Below are positions 48,379 through 57,961 of a stretch of 64,000 bases of DNA, piece by piece (the stretch's first letter is position 1; each line of letters opens with the position of its first letter). The position numbers and the translations under genes are program-made. Under the pieces are notes generated by a model. It had not been told where the DNA came from, did not search any database, and saw nothing but the letters and a program-made list of their open reading frames with translations. The stretch is taken from contig CBDCZR010000026.1 in assembly GCA_965224535.1 (NCBI GenBank), forward strand, positions 75,783 through 139,782, read 5' to 3'. The stretch is from JBCDHN01 sp965224535. Lineage in GTDB: Bacteria; Verrucomicrobiota; Verrucomicrobiia; Verrucomicrobiales; DEV007.

Positions 48379-49497
48379 GTGTTTCCCGCCGCGTTTTTTC
48401 TCATGTTTCTGTGCCGCTTGCCCAGTTTCAATGAGCTCGAACAACATCGCGGCAAACGTGGCTGGCGGCGGTGGCTGGGCGGCAACGAGCTTCCCAGCGC
48501 CGACGCGTTGGCTTACGTGGCCGAGCGCATCGACCCCGACGACCTGCGCCAATGCCACGGCCAAATCTACGCCCAGCTCAAGCGAAACAAAGTGCTGGAG
48601 CCCCGGCGCGGTTGGATGCTGGCGGCTATCGACGGGCACGAGATCGGCCACAGCGAGGCGCGATGTTGCGAGCACTGCTGCCAGCGCGAGATCAAGACCA
48701 AATCCGGGACCAAGATCCAGTTTTACCACCGAATCGTGCTTCTGCAGATTTTGGGCAAGGATTTTCGGCTCATGCTCGATGTGGAGAGCGTGTTGCCGGG
48801 CGAGGACGAGGTGGCGGCGGCCCAGCGCTTGATCGAACGCGTGTTGCGCAACCATCCCCGCAGCTTCGACGTGCTGACGGCTGACGCGATTTACCTGCGC
48901 CCTTCGGTCGTCAACCTGATGCTCGAACACGACAAGCACCTCGTCGCCGTGCTTAAAGAGAATCAGCCTGAGTTGCTAAGCGAGGCGCGCACCCTGCTGG
49001 CGCGTGAGGAGCCCAAGGTGATTTGCCGCGATGCCAAGCGCGAAATCGAGCACCGCGAGTTGGACGGTTTTCAGACCGAAAGCATCACCACGCCGTTGCG
49101 CGTTGTGCATTCCCACGAAGTTAAGCGCAGCCGCAAACGGGTGGGCAAGCGCTGGGAGCCAAAAGTGGTCGAGAGTGATTGGTACTGGGCCACGACGCTA
49201 CCCACATCCTTGGCTCCGAGCGAAACCATCGCCGACTTTGGGCACAGCCGCTGGGAGATTGAGAACGAGGGGTTCAACGAGTTGGTGACCCACTGGCACG
49301 CCGATCATTATTTTCACCATCATTCCAACGCGGTGTTGGTGTTGTGGCTGATTTTGTTGATGGCTCACGCGGTTTTTCACTGCTTTTACCGGCGCAATCT
49401 CAAAGCTGAGGCGCGCCGCCATCATACGGTGATCTATTTTGCGCTATTGCTGGGGCGCGATGTGCGCATCGAGGAGAGTTGGTGGCCCCCTCCATAG
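48379..49497 (+). CDS. DDE transposase of a two-ORF insertion sequence
   Basis: Catalytic triad as expected for IS4/ISAs1-like DDE enzymes: D in AAIDGHEIG (about residue 88), D in VLTADAIYLR and E in SRWEIENEGFNELV. A Cys/His cluster (CCEHCCQRE) follows the first D. GTG 48379 is the first start codon, but the frame is open back to about 48262 with protein-like sequence (PILRRVLTYAEKIFGLSRFW), so translation may begin by frameshift from the upstream ORF. The chain looks complete and may be active. Confidence 0.82.
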   Translation: MFPAAFFLMFLCRLPSFNELEQHRGKRGWRRWLGGNELPSADALAYVAERIDPDDLRQCHGQIYAQLKRNKVLEPRRGWMLAAIDGHEIGHSEARCCEHCCQREIKTKSGTKIQFYHRIVLLQILGKDFRLMLDVESVLPGEDEVAAAQRLIERVLRNHPRSFDVLTADAIYLRPSVVNLMLEHDKHLVAVLKENQPELLSEARTLLAREEPKVICRDAKREIEHRELDGFQTESITTPLRVVHSHEVKRSRKRVGKRWEPKVVESDWYWATTLPTSLAPSETIADFGHSRWEIENEGFNELVTHWHADHYFHHHSNAVLVLWLILLMAHAVFHCFYRRNLKAEARRHHTVIYFALLLGRDVRIEESWWPPP

Positions 49498-49785
49498 TCT
49501 GGTGGCGGATCTGGATTGGCTTTGAGAGGTGGCGAGGGCCTTGTTTTTCAAGGCGCGGCTAAGTTTTTGCTAATGGCGCTGCTTGGTGTCTATCGAGGGG
49601 GATTCGGGGAGAAATTTGCTCGGAAATGCGAATAACGAAGTTGACTGGATGATCAGGCAACACAAAAAATCGTTCTGACGAGGCTATGTCCTGGGTTAAC
49701 GACAGTGGTCAGCGCAACTTACGGAATCGCTGAAATTGAACGATCAAACTTGGTTTTCTCGTCAAAAAATGGTAGTCTTTGGCCC

Positions 49786-50013
49786 ATGACCACTGCCATC
49801 GAACTCACCCCTGAAGAGGTTGACGAGTTGAAGCGACGAACCAACAAGCCGGATGCCGAGTCGGCCTTGAAAGAAGTCACTGACCGCTTTCTCAACGACG
49901 ACAAATACGCTGGTTTGAAGTCCCTAGCCGGCACTATCGAGTTCGAAGACGATTTTTTGACAAAGATGGGCAAAATTGAGCAGGCTGACCTTGAAAAACA
50001 GTCCGAGCGGTAA
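49786..50013 (+). CDS. VapB-like antitoxin
   Basis: A 75-residue protein, MTTAIELTPEEVDELKRRTN, then ESALKEVTDRFL..GLKSLAGTIEFEDD..TKMGKIEQADLEKQ. The order, size and acidic C-terminal tail fit an antitoxin for the PIN toxin that begins one base after its stop. The DNA-binding fold resembles a ribbon-helix-helix type (ESALKEVTDRFL). ATG 49786 is preferred over the 27-codon upstream extension. The 288 bases before it (49498-49785) hold no gene. Confidence 0.75.
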   Translation: MTTAIELTPEEVDELKRRTNKPDAESALKEVTDRFLNDDKYAGLKSLAGTIEFEDDFLTKMGKIEQADLEKQSER

Positions 50014-50421
50014 ATGGAAAGTGACGCCGAAAGCAGGGTGCTCGTCGATACATGTGTTTGGGTGTCGTTCTTTCAATCGAAGGGCAGCAAAAACAAGCAG
50101 GCCATACAATCTCTTCTCGATAAGAATCGCGTTTGCATCATCGCTCCAATCGCTTTTGAAATCCTTCGAGGCATCAAACGGAGATCACAGGCTGTTTGGT
50201 TAGATTCCGAACTGCGGAAAATCCCGGAACTCTCTGTTGAATGGAAGGATTGGGTCGGCGCTTCAAACCTTCATCGCACCCTGGTCGTATCGGGACATGA
50301 ATTGCCAATGGCCGACCTCTGTATCGCAGCCATCGCGCTTCGCCACGACGTTTCCGTGTTTTCAACCGATCCTCATTTCGATTGCATCCCGCAGTTGAAG
50401 CGGTATAGCCTCGCGTCCTGA
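50014..50421 (+). CDS. VapC-like PIN-domain toxin
   Basis: The PIN acidic quartet is visible: D12 in RVLVDTCVWVSFF, E in PIAFEILRGIKR, D in LPMADLCIAAIA and D in VFSTDPHFDCI. PIN toxins are Mg-dependent RNases that cut specific tRNAs or rRNA. 135 residues, normal. The start directly follows the antitoxin stop, so the pair is co-translated. Gene order antitoxin-toxin is canonical. Confidence 0.9.
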   Translation: MESDAESRVLVDTCVWVSFFQSKGSKNKQAIQSLLDKNRVCIIAPIAFEILRGIKRRSQAVWLDSELRKIPELSVEWKDWVGASNLHRTLVVSGHELPMADLCIAAIALRHDVSVFSTDPHFDCIPQLKRYSLAS

Positions 50422-50493
50422 CGATGCCGCACAGGGTTAGGGTTTCCCCAACCACCGTTTGCGCCAGGCCCCACGCTGACCGAAAAGTCTTCC

Positions 50494-51897
50494 ATGGCCT
50501 TCATTCACGACGATTTTCTGCTTCAGAGCGATCCTGCCCGCCGGCTCTTCCGCCAGTTTGCCCAGGAGCCGCCCATCCTGGACTACCACAACCATCTTCC
50601 GCCGCAGGACATCGCCGAAGGCCGGCAATTTGCCAACCTTTTTGAGATTTGGCTGGAGGGCGATCACTACAAATGGCGGGCCATGCGGGCCAACGGGATC
50701 GACGAAAAATTCTGCACCGGCAAGGCCAAGCCCTACGATAAATTCCTGGCTTTTGCCAAGACCGTCCCGCATACGCTGCGCAATCCGCTCTACCATTGGA
50801 CGCACCTGGAACTGAAGCGCTATTTTGGCATCGAAACGCTGCTGAACGCGGATACGGCTCGCCAAATTTGGGACGAGGCCAACGAAAAGCTGGCGGACGC
50901 CTCGCTGAGCGCGCGCGGGATTTTGGAGCGATTTCAGGTTCGCGCGCTTTGCACGACGGATGATCCCACCAGCGACCTGAAGAACCATCGCGCAATCGCC
51001 CAAAGCGGATGCCCCGCGAAGGTCTACCCAACTTTTCGCCCTGACAAAGCCCTCAACGTGCACGATCCCAAGGCTTTCAACGGCTGGGTGGACCACTTGG
51101 CGGAGGTGGAGGACATGGAGATCGGAAACTACACCGCCCTCTGCGACGCCCTGCGCGAACGCCACGGCTTTTTTCACAGCATCGGAGGAAGGCTCTCCGA
51201 TCACGGTCTGGAGCATTGCTACGCGGATTTTTGCGGCGAAGGCGAGGCCTCGCGCATTTTTGACAAAGCCCGCTCCGGCAAGGCGGCCACGCCGGAAGAA
51301 CAGGGCAAATTTGCCGCCAACCTGATGCTGCTCTTCGGCCAATTGAACGCGGAAAAGGACTGGACCATGCAGTTGCACCTCGGCCCCATCCGCAACAACA
51401 ACGCCAAGCTGTTCGCGGAACTGGGTCCCGACATCGGTTGCGATTCGATCGGCGATTTTCCCCAGGCGCTGGCCTTGTCACGCTTTCTCGGCAAACTCAG
51501 CGAGACCGATTCGCTGCCCAGGACCGTGCTCTACAACGTCAACCCGGTGGACAACTTCGTTTTCGCCACCATGGCGGGCAATTTCCAGGACGGCGACATC
51601 CCGGGCAAGATTCAGTTCGGCTCAGGTTGGTGGTTTGTGGATCAAAAGGAAGGGATGGAGTGGCAGATGAACGCGCTGTCCAACTGCGGGCTCATTTCCC
51701 GCTTCATCGGCATGCTCACCGACTCGCGCTCCTTCATGAGCTTCCCGCGTCACGAATACTTCCGGCGCACGCTCTGCAATCTCATCGGCAAGGACGTGGA
51801 CGAGGGGCTGGTTCCCGATGACGACGCGTTGTTGGGCCCGATGATCGAAAACATCTGCTTTGGCAACGCGCGCGATTACCTGGGCCTGGAGTTGTAG
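50494..51897 (+). CDS. uxaC: Glucuronate isomerase
   Basis: Converts D-glucuronate to fructuronate (and galacturonate to tagaturonate). Family start IHDDFLLQSDPARRLFRQFAQEPPILDYHNHLPP carries the HNH metal-site motif. Later QLHLGPIRNNN, CDSIGDFPQA, YNVNPVDNFVFATMAGNFQ, KIQFGSGWWFVDQKEGMEWQMNALSNCGL and GMLTDSRSFMSFPRHEYFRR are all UxaC hallmarks. 467 residues, full length. No uxuA/uxuB neighbours. Fits uronate use together with the FAH hydrolase and sulfatases. Confidence 0.97.
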   Translation: MAFIHDDFLLQSDPARRLFRQFAQEPPILDYHNHLPPQDIAEGRQFANLFEIWLEGDHYKWRAMRANGIDEKFCTGKAKPYDKFLAFAKTVPHTLRNPLYHWTHLELKRYFGIETLLNADTARQIWDEANEKLADASLSARGILERFQVRALCTTDDPTSDLKNHRAIAQSGCPAKVYPTFRPDKALNVHDPKAFNGWVDHLAEVEDMEIGNYTALCDALRERHGFFHSIGGRLSDHGLEHCYADFCGEGEASRIFDKARSGKAATPEEQGKFAANLMLLFGQLNAEKDWTMQLHLGPIRNNNAKLFAELGPDIGCDSIGDFPQALALSRFLGKLSETDSLPRTVLYNVNPVDNFVFATMAGNFQDGDIPGKIQFGSGWWFVDQKEGMEWQMNALSNCGLISRFIGMLTDSRSFMSFPRHEYFRRTLCNLIGKDVDEGLVPDDDALLGPMIENICFGNARDYLGLEL

Positions 51898-51906
51898 GCG
51901 GCAAAA

Positions 51907-53784
51907 TCACGCCACTCCCGGTTTTTCCGCGGAAACCGCGCCCGTCGCCTTACCAGGCTCGAATTGCAGCGGCTCCAGGCCAATCAGCAGGTCGATTTCG
52001 CTAAACGCCTCGACCAGATTCTCCATTTCGGTCACGTGCGGCTGATACTTCTGGCGATGCTCCTCGCACAGCGTGTTCAGCGGCTCGAACAAGCGGAGAA
52101 AGTCGTCGAAAAATCCGCCAACCTCTTTCTGCAACGTGGCGCGTAGCGCACGATCCAGGTTTTCGCGTTGTTCGTCAAAACGTTCGCCCAAGGCACGCTG
52201 CGCTTCCTTGCTGGAATGATGCGCGACCAGCCCGGAGCAGGTGATGGCCGCCACCACGAGCGCGGCGATGCCGGTTCCGATCGGCGCAAGATGCTCGTTA
52301 GGCACGTAGCCGAGCAGAATCGCCGCACCGCCGCCAATCGCCGCCGCCAAGGCGCCCAGAGTGAAAAACAGCCCGCCCAGGCGCCGGCGCAGCAACCGGC
52401 CGCGCAGCAATTCGGTTAGCTTCAGTTCGGGCATCTGCGTCTCCACCGTTGCGGCAAAACGTTCGCGCATGTGCTGCTTTTGCGCCGTCCAGTCCGGCTC
52501 GCCGGTGTCGCTGCCAACGCGCAGCTTGAAGTTGAAATGCTCCTGCATCTCGCCGGCCAACTGACGCCAGAGATGCTGCAAATCGTCCTCCACGATGCGA
52601 GTCGCGTCGTCGGCGTGATGCCGCGCGGAACGGGTCATCCCATCGGTCATCGTTTCCTCAATCTTCGCCGGCACGTCGTTTTTGCCGAAAACGCCGCTCC
52701 CCGGCCCCATGCGATCCTGCAACCGCGCACTGCCGGCGATGCTGAACTCCATGAAGTCGCTGTCCAGGCTTTTGAGCAGCGGATTGAACTTTTCCAAGGT
52801 GCGTTGGCGCTGCAACGTCGCCTCCCGGTCCAGCCCGCTGAGCAACTCCTGGTCGGCCTTCAAAATCCGCGCCCCGGTGGAAAGCTGCTCCCGCACTTCG
52901 CCCAAAACCACGCGCGAAGAACGGCTGACGTTGCCTAGCTTGCTCACCCGAATCTCCGAGGAATTGACCACCTGGTTGATGTAGCCCTCAAATTCCTGAA
53001 ACCCGCTCTCTTTCCACAGCCGCTCCTTATCCAGCCCGCTGGTTTTCGCCAAAAACGCCTGCTTGCCGGAAACGGTGAAGGTCGGGAACTTGGTCCCCAG
53101 TTTTTGCATCGTGGTCACCTTCAGGTGCTCCTTGATCGCCTCAATCTCCTCCGGCTCGCGCAAGTCGCACTGCGTCAGGGCAAAAGTGACGTTCTTGTAC
53201 CAGCGCTGGTGGATTTTTTGCAGCAAATTCCACGCGCTGGCCGCCCACGGATTCGTCACCGAGAACGCGAACACCACCAAATCGGCCATGGGGATGAAAC
53301 GCTCGGTAATTTCCTGGTGATCCTCCTCGATCGAGTTCGTCCCCGGCGTATCGACGATGTTGAAGTCCTTCAAAAACGGGTCCTGCCGGTGGAGTTCGAT
53401 CAGCGTCTCGCTGGTCCGAATGTCGCGCCGTTCCTCGCCGTATTTGAACAGGTTGATCTTCGCCGTCGTCGGGATGACGCCCACCTCACAGAAATCCGCG
53501 CCAAACAGAGCATTGAGCAGGGTCGACTTTCCCGCATTCACTTCCCCCACCACCACGAACAGGAACGGCTCCTTGAGGTTGGCGAGCAGGTTTTGCAGCA
53601 AACTCACCCGCGACGGATGCACGTCGAGCTGCCCGGCCAGATTAGCCAGGGAGGTGATCGCGCTGCCGAGGCGGGCGCGGTTGTCAAAGTAGGCATCGCC
53701 GATTTTTGGATCCACGGAGGCTGGTTTAGCGGGAAACGCGGCCAATTCCAAGCCGATTTTTTTCGCGCCCCGGCACCCAGCCAA
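51907..53784 (-). CDS. Bacterial dynamin-like GTPase
   Basis: GTPase motifs: G1 GEVNAGKST (80-88), G2 region PTTAKI, G3 DTPG (145-148), G4 TQCD (204-207). A long helical stalk follows, then a pair of membrane helices near 475-520 (LGGLFFTLGALAAAIGGGAAILLGYV and GTGIAALVVAAITCSGLVA), then another helical part. 625 residues. Bacterial dynamins bind and remodel membranes. A small partner gene, now truncated, begins six bases beyond its start on the same strand, so the two were probably one operon. Confidence 0.88.
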   Translation of the reverse strand: MAGCRGAKKIGLELAAFPAKPASVDPKIGDAYFDNRARLGSAITSLANLAGQLDVHPSRVSLLQNLLANLKEPFLFVVVGEVNAGKSTLLNALFGADFCEVGVIPTTAKINLFKYGEERRDIRTSETLIELHRQDPFLKDFNIVDTPGTNSIEEDHQEITERFIPMADLVVFAFSVTNPWAASAWNLLQKIHQRWYKNVTFALTQCDLREPEEIEAIKEHLKVTTMQKLGTKFPTFTVSGKQAFLAKTSGLDKERLWKESGFQEFEGYINQVVNSSEIRVSKLGNVSRSSRVVLGEVREQLSTGARILKADQELLSGLDREATLQRQRTLEKFNPLLKSLDSDFMEFSIAGSARLQDRMGPGSGVFGKNDVPAKIEETMTDGMTRSARHHADDATRIVEDDLQHLWRQLAGEMQEHFNFKLRVGSDTGEPDWTAQKQHMRERFAATVETQMPELKLTELLRGRLLRRRLGGLFFTLGALAAAIGGGAAILLGYVPNEHLAPIGTGIAALVVAAITCSGLVAHHSSKEAQRALGERFDEQRENLDRALRATLQKEVGGFFDDFLRLFEPLNTLCEEHRQKYQPHVTEMENLVEAFSEIDLLIGLEPLQFEPGKATGAVSAEKPGVA

Positions 53785-53789
53785 GAAGG

Positions 53790-54160
53790 CTACGCGTCAT
53801 TCGCCAGATACGCATCCCGTTCCGCGTGATACGCCTTCTCCGCCTGGCGCAACGGTTCGAGCAACTTATCGGCGGCGTGGCTCTTGCGGAAAAAGCCCGA
53901 GGCTTCCTGGTCGATCCGGACGGCGAGGGCTTCGAGCCGCGGCAGGAGGTGCCACCAGCCGCCCTCGCCTTCTTCGTTCACGCCGACCTTGGCGCAGGCG
54001 GTTTGGAAGTTTTCCAGGCAGGGATCGAGCTCGCAATCCAGCACCGCCAAATCCTGCTCCCGCCGCCCGTAGCCATGCTTCCGAATCAAATCCGCCGCTT
54101 CATCCCGGAATCGCCGCGCCTCATCAACCCCAGACTTCCAAATAACAACCTTGGCAAGGC
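53790..54160 (-). pseudogene. Dynamin-operon partner, 5' end removed by an IS110-type relic
   Basis: An in-frame sequence continues past the ATG at 54089 up to the IS boundary (..VVIWKSGVDEARRFRDEAADLIRKHGYGRREQD..), with no start codon before the transposase stop at 54161. The visible 120 residues are helical and soluble (PCLENFQTACAKVGV, GGWWHLLPRLEALAVRIDQEASGFFRK). Family unrecognised. It sits immediately upstream of the dynamin gene. The true N-terminus is missing, so it is a pseudogene unless translated from ATG 54089. Confidence 0.55.
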
Positions 54161-54910
54161 TTATGCCGCAACGAGTTGATATCCAAGGTTTTCGGCCTGT
54201 TTTTCGAGGTTCTTGATTCGGCGTTTCAGCACCGCCTCCGGAACCTTACTCACCACCTCCTCTTCGTAGCTGCGTTGGGTGGTGATCAGCGCATAGATGA
54301 TTCGGGCCATCTTGTGCGCGGTTGCCGAGATCCCTTCGGCTTTGCCCAGCTTCGCCTTCATTCGCCGGCAGAAGTTGCCCAGTGCGTTGTCGCTGCGCCA
54401 CAGCGTCATCGCGCACATCCGAAGTTGATCGGAGATGCGGCTCTTGATCCGCCGTGTTTTGGCCCGGCCTAACGGTTTGCTGCCCGAAATCCGGTTGTCC
54501 GGACAGAGCCCCAGCCACGAAGTGAAGTGCTGGCTACTGCTGAAGCGCTCCCGAAACGCATCGCCTCCCCCAATCTCACAGATCAGCGTGCTGAGCAATC
54601 CGCTGGAGACTCCGGGGATGAGGCTCAAGTCGGTCCCGTAAATGCGCGCGGCTTCGCCCCGGATGTCGAAGCATGGCTCGTGCTTGGTGGCTTGTTTGCG
54701 CGCGCTCACGCTCCCGGCTACGGGCAGACTCGCCGGGCTTGAAGGCGCCGAGTCCGAATCTGCGTTCTGCAACGCGTAACAACGGCCTTCGGGCTTGGGT
54801 TCTTCGCGCTTTTGGTAGGCCGCCATCAATTGGGAGAGCTCCTGTTCGATCGCTTCGATTTGCTCGTGAAGCTGCTTCCAGCGCTGAAAAACCTCTCGAT
54901 AGAAACACAC
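54161..54910 (-). pseudogene. IS110-family transposase, C-terminal part only
   Basis: LSLIPGVSSGLLSTLICEIGGGDAFRERFSSSQHFTSWLGLCPDNRISGSK and the RISDQLRMCAMTLWRSDNALGNFCRRMKAKLG, TAHKMARIIYALI stretch are the IS110/IS1111 transposase_20 domain, with the Ser of its active site near GVSSG. The N-terminal DEDD (RuvC-like) catalytic domain is absent: the ORF starts at MCFYREV directly before a gene-free span. Inactive remnant. Confidence 0.8.
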
Positions 54911-55184
54911 CAGCGCATTTCATGCCTGGTTCTGTATTGAGGCTGCCACGCCTCGATTCGTGGCAAAATGGTCAATCAAAAGCCGTAAGATCTCCTCAGC
55001 GCCCATCTCGTTTCGGTGCTGCAATTTGCGCAATTTCCATAGCTGATGTCATTTCCAGGTTGCCTTTGCCCCCGAATCGGGTGGATACCTCACATCAGGT
55101 TACCTTTTCTCTTGATTTGGCGGGATGCTTCACATCATGTTCCATATAAAGAGACTCTGGGAACATGATGTGTCGGAGCACAAT
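54911..55184. other. Gap between the IS110 relic and the cassette array
   Basis: No gene seen. A perfect 13-bp inverted repeat, CACATCATGTTCC at 55131-55143 and GGAACATGATGTG at 55160-55172, immediately precedes the first attC-like half-site. Related words CACATCAGGTT (55091) and CACATCATGTT (55131) repeat about 40 bases apart, like subterminal repeats of an IS end. An integron attI site could lie here, but no integrase gene is next to it. Confidence 0.4.
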
Positions 55185-55198
55185 GTTAGGCCAAAACT

Positions 55199-55570
55199 AT
55201 GATGAAGGTCATTATATTTACCACGGCATCTCTTTCACTGCTCATCGCCATCATCATTGGCGTGAAATATTGGCAGCTGCGCTCCGGACCGAACGCCCTG
55301 GATGATCCAACTTCAACAGTTCAGGTGATTGATCTGCCAACCGGTCATAGTCGCTATGAAAAACTTTGCAATTCCATAGGCAAGATCGAAGGTGTTGCAA
55401 CGGGAACACAAGTCATTTTCGTGGAGGGAATCTCCGACATTCTCCGTCTTGAGCAGGAAATCGAAGAAATTGAAATGGAGATTGAGAATATTAACAAAAC
55501 CCTCCCGAAGGACAGATGGTTCATACCTGACACCCCTCGACCTCATCCATCCCACGACTACTCAGCCTGA
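55199..55570 (+). CDS. Cassette 1: small membrane-anchored protein, unknown
   Basis: 123 residues: one N-terminal membrane helix (VIIFTTASLSLLIAIIIGVKYW), then a soluble part with an acidic coiled-coil-like stretch (EQEIEEIEMEIENINKT). No family recognised. The start follows an R' box GTTAGGC (55185-55191) by seven bases. The 75 bases after the stop contain possible attC sequence ending in GGGCCTA at 55649, where an intron is inserted. Confidence 0.6.
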   Translation: MMKVIIFTTASLSLLIAIIIGVKYWQLRSGPNALDDPTSTVQVIDLPTGHSRYEKLCNSIGKIEGVATGTQVIFVEGISDILRLEQEIEEIEMEIENINKTLPKDRWFIPDTPRPHPSHDYSA

Positions 55571-55649
55571 CAAACGCACTATTCAGGCCCAACCAAAATC
55601 TAGCGCGATAGCCGTGTAACGATGGCACGCACCCTCCGAATCGGGCCTA

Positions 55650-56228
55650 ATCGGGTAGGCCGGAGGTTTGAACACCGGCCCCCACACCACCGTACGTACG
55701 GATCCGTATACGGCGGTTCCAGTCAGTCAATGCCGATCCCGCGTGATCGGCGAAGGGCCGCATCCCCATGAACTCTCTTTCTCTGCCCAACTCCCATACT
55801 CGGTAAGTGGCTCCCCCGGTCGGGTTCAACGCCTTGAGTGGGTGGTTGGGTCGGTTCATCTGACTGGTTCGGTCCTTCATCGGGCGGTTCCTCCGTTGGG
55901 CGCTCTGCGCCGTCCAGTTCGTTTCCGCCATTTGGTGAGGCCTCCGGTTTCTTTGTTTATACGGGCAACTCAATGCCCCCGGCTCGTTTTCCACGACTAC
56001 TATGACCTCGGCTGACTCCCTGGCCAGGCAACCCCGGCCAGGGTCTCCCCGGGTAAGGTGCGTTGTTCTTCGCCACAAAACCGCCGCATTTACCTGATGG
56101 ATTGAATCGAACGGTTTTGCTGTGTTGTGCCAGCTCACCTGATCCATCCGGCCTCGGATGCGGTTTTTGTTCATCGGCTCGTGGCTTTCGCATAGCCTTC
56201 CTTCCCACGGCTGATTGCTCAGCCGCAG
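55650..56228 (-). mobile_element. Group II intron copy 1, 5'-truncated, no ORF
   Basis: The minus-strand 3' part matches copies 2 and 3: domain V (GAACCGCCGTATACGG..CCGTACGTACGG), a stem GGCCGGTG.TTCAAACCTCCGGCC and the end CCTACCCGAT. The plus-strand flank at 55645-55649 is GCCTA, the first half of an attC R'' box, exactly where group IIC-attC introns enter. It stops matching at 56228, so about 108 bases of the intron's 5' end are missing compared with the others, and it cannot splice. Confidence 0.8.
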
Positions 56229-56242
56229 AAAGCTTCATGACA

Positions 56243-56310
56243 GTTCAACCACTAACCTTGAAATCGGAGTCCGCCCTCCGGCAGCCTGTGGCAGCACTTT
56301 GACGTTCGCT
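56243..56310 (+). other. attC-like site before cassette 2
   Basis: Begins GTTCAACCACTAACC and ends GACGTTCGCT, 12 bases before ATG 56323. Its left part closely resembles the site at 59810 (..CAATTCAACCATCAACC..). The internal pairing is weaker than in the other sites. Confidence 0.5.
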
Positions 56311-56322
56311 ACAAAACTGAAA

Positions 56323-57936
56323 ATGAAACGTCTCGTTCCGGTAGCTTTGGTGCTCCTTGTTATCGGATTGATCTTGCGCCTTCCAACCCGACCGGGGCCG
56401 CAGATTTATGCGCCTACGAATCAGACTCCTTTACAAACCGTGAGCGTGCCACCTCCCTCAATCGAGACGGCCTCTAAACCAGAGGAACGTGTGAATGCCT
56501 ACATCATGGACTGGCATCGGAACTGGGCCTTCTCGATGGCACAGATGGGTGACTCTTGGAATAGTCCGGAAGATCACATCCCGCGAGAACAAGCAGTGCA
56601 GAAGCAGCATTTTGTCGAGGGCGCTGTGGAGGATCCAAGCATGGGTGGCAGTTTCGGCGATCCTCCAGATCATGACCCGAAGTCTGACAAGATACTTCCA
56701 GCAGTTATCAATGGAAATGCGGCCACCGTTGAGACTCAGAATTCTGAGCTCAACAACTACTATGAGTTCTCGCTCACCAATATTGATAATGATTGGAGAA
56801 TCCACAAGGTCACACATTTCTTCGATCCTCCTGGTGCAACCGTGTTTTCGGATGCAAGAAGGTCTGAGTTGCTTGCACACCCGTCACCTTCAGCCCCTTT
56901 GCCAGAGCTGCCCATGGGTGTAGAGCCCAATTGCCATCGATTGTTTGAGAATGGTCGACGCATCACGATCCAAGGGAATCGCATGACTATTGAAGTTCGC
57001 GATGTAGGGCAGATTTCTATCCCAAGTGGAGTCATCGGAGCAGCAGATTTTGGATACAGCGGCCATGATTTTCAGCCACTTAGCCGTTCAGTGGATGGAG
57101 GAACATACCGCGCGCAACAGGCCACGGCGGATGGCACAGTTATCGCTGCTAGGATCATCTTTCGCGAAGACAGTGACGTCAAAGAGTATCGGCCAGCGCC
57201 TCCTGCGGAGGGATCTGATCCTTACCTTCATTACGTTGGAGTGGACTATGCAAACGTGGCTGTGTTCGACGCAGCGAGCTATGTCCAGTTAGGGGCACGA
57301 GAACTTGAACGCCTATACATCGATTCCTGCAATTGGGGAGCCAGGAAACTGACTGCCGACGAGATTAGGCGAGAGATGGAGCGTTTTAAGAGTTCAAGGC
57401 TTGTTGGACTCACCCTAGAGGAGCTTCAACGTGATCTGGAGAACAGAACTGTTTACAGCGATCTACCCCCACCACTCCGAATCCGGGTTGGTCCGAACGA
57501 CACTCCCAACGGATTCAAGTTCAGGAGCGGCTACGGTGATGGCTCGTATCCGGCATACTGGGGACTGGACGAGTCTGGGGCAGCGGTGAACCTCACCATT
57601 GATTTCCTCGTAGCTGCTGAGTTTCTTACAGAGAAGGTCAAAGTTGACTGGTCTAGCGCCCAACTGGGCCAGGGTATTGATCATCCAGTCCTCGAAAAGT
57701 GGGGCCAGAACGTGGAGCTGGATCACGAAGACGGAGATGGGTTTATCAAAGTAACTGGAATCGATAGGGTGGAAAGGGCTCGACTTCTCGGACGGGGAGG
57801 GCAGGTGTTGGCAGATTCCGACGGTGGTGGCTCATCGCATTCAGGAGATGAGAACAGCTACTACTTTGACAAGGACATAAGGCGCATTAATAGCGCCACA
57901 TTGGAGATTGTCGTATCAACAGGATACCGGAACTGA
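56323..57936 (+). CDS. Cassette 2: exported DUF4241-type protein
   Basis: An N-terminal signal/anchor (KRLVPVALVLLVIGLILRLP) then an NTF2-like region (VNAYIMDWHRNWAFSMAQMGD..WRIHKVTHFF) and a DUF4241-like domain: SIPSGVIGAADF, GTYRAQQATADGTVIAARIIF, YVGVDYANVAVFDAASYVQL and YPAYWGLDESGAAVNLTIDFLV. DUF4241 is found in polymorphic-toxin immunity contexts and as stand-alone proteins. 537 residues, unusually long for a cassette gene. Start ATG 56323 is chosen because upstream sequence is attC/intron. Confidence 0.72.
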   Translation: MKRLVPVALVLLVIGLILRLPTRPGPQIYAPTNQTPLQTVSVPPPSIETASKPEERVNAYIMDWHRNWAFSMAQMGDSWNSPEDHIPREQAVQKQHFVEGAVEDPSMGGSFGDPPDHDPKSDKILPAVINGNAATVETQNSELNNYYEFSLTNIDNDWRIHKVTHFFDPPGATVFSDARRSELLAHPSPSAPLPELPMGVEPNCHRLFENGRRITIQGNRMTIEVRDVGQISIPSGVIGAADFGYSGHDFQPLSRSVDGGTYRAQQATADGTVIAARIIFREDSDVKEYRPAPPAEGSDPYLHYVGVDYANVAVFDAASYVQLGARELERLYIDSCNWGARKLTADEIRREMERFKSSRLVGLTLEELQRDLENRTVYSDLPPPLRIRVGPNDTPNGFKFRSGYGDGSYPAYWGLDESGAAVNLTIDFLVAAEFLTEKVKVDWSSAQLGQGIDHPVLEKWGQNVELDHEDGDGFIKVTGIDRVERARLLGRGGQVLADSDGGGSSHSGDENSYYFDKDIRRINSATLEIVVSTGYRN

Positions 57937-57961
57937 TCACCCCAAAGAGCAACAGAAGCGA

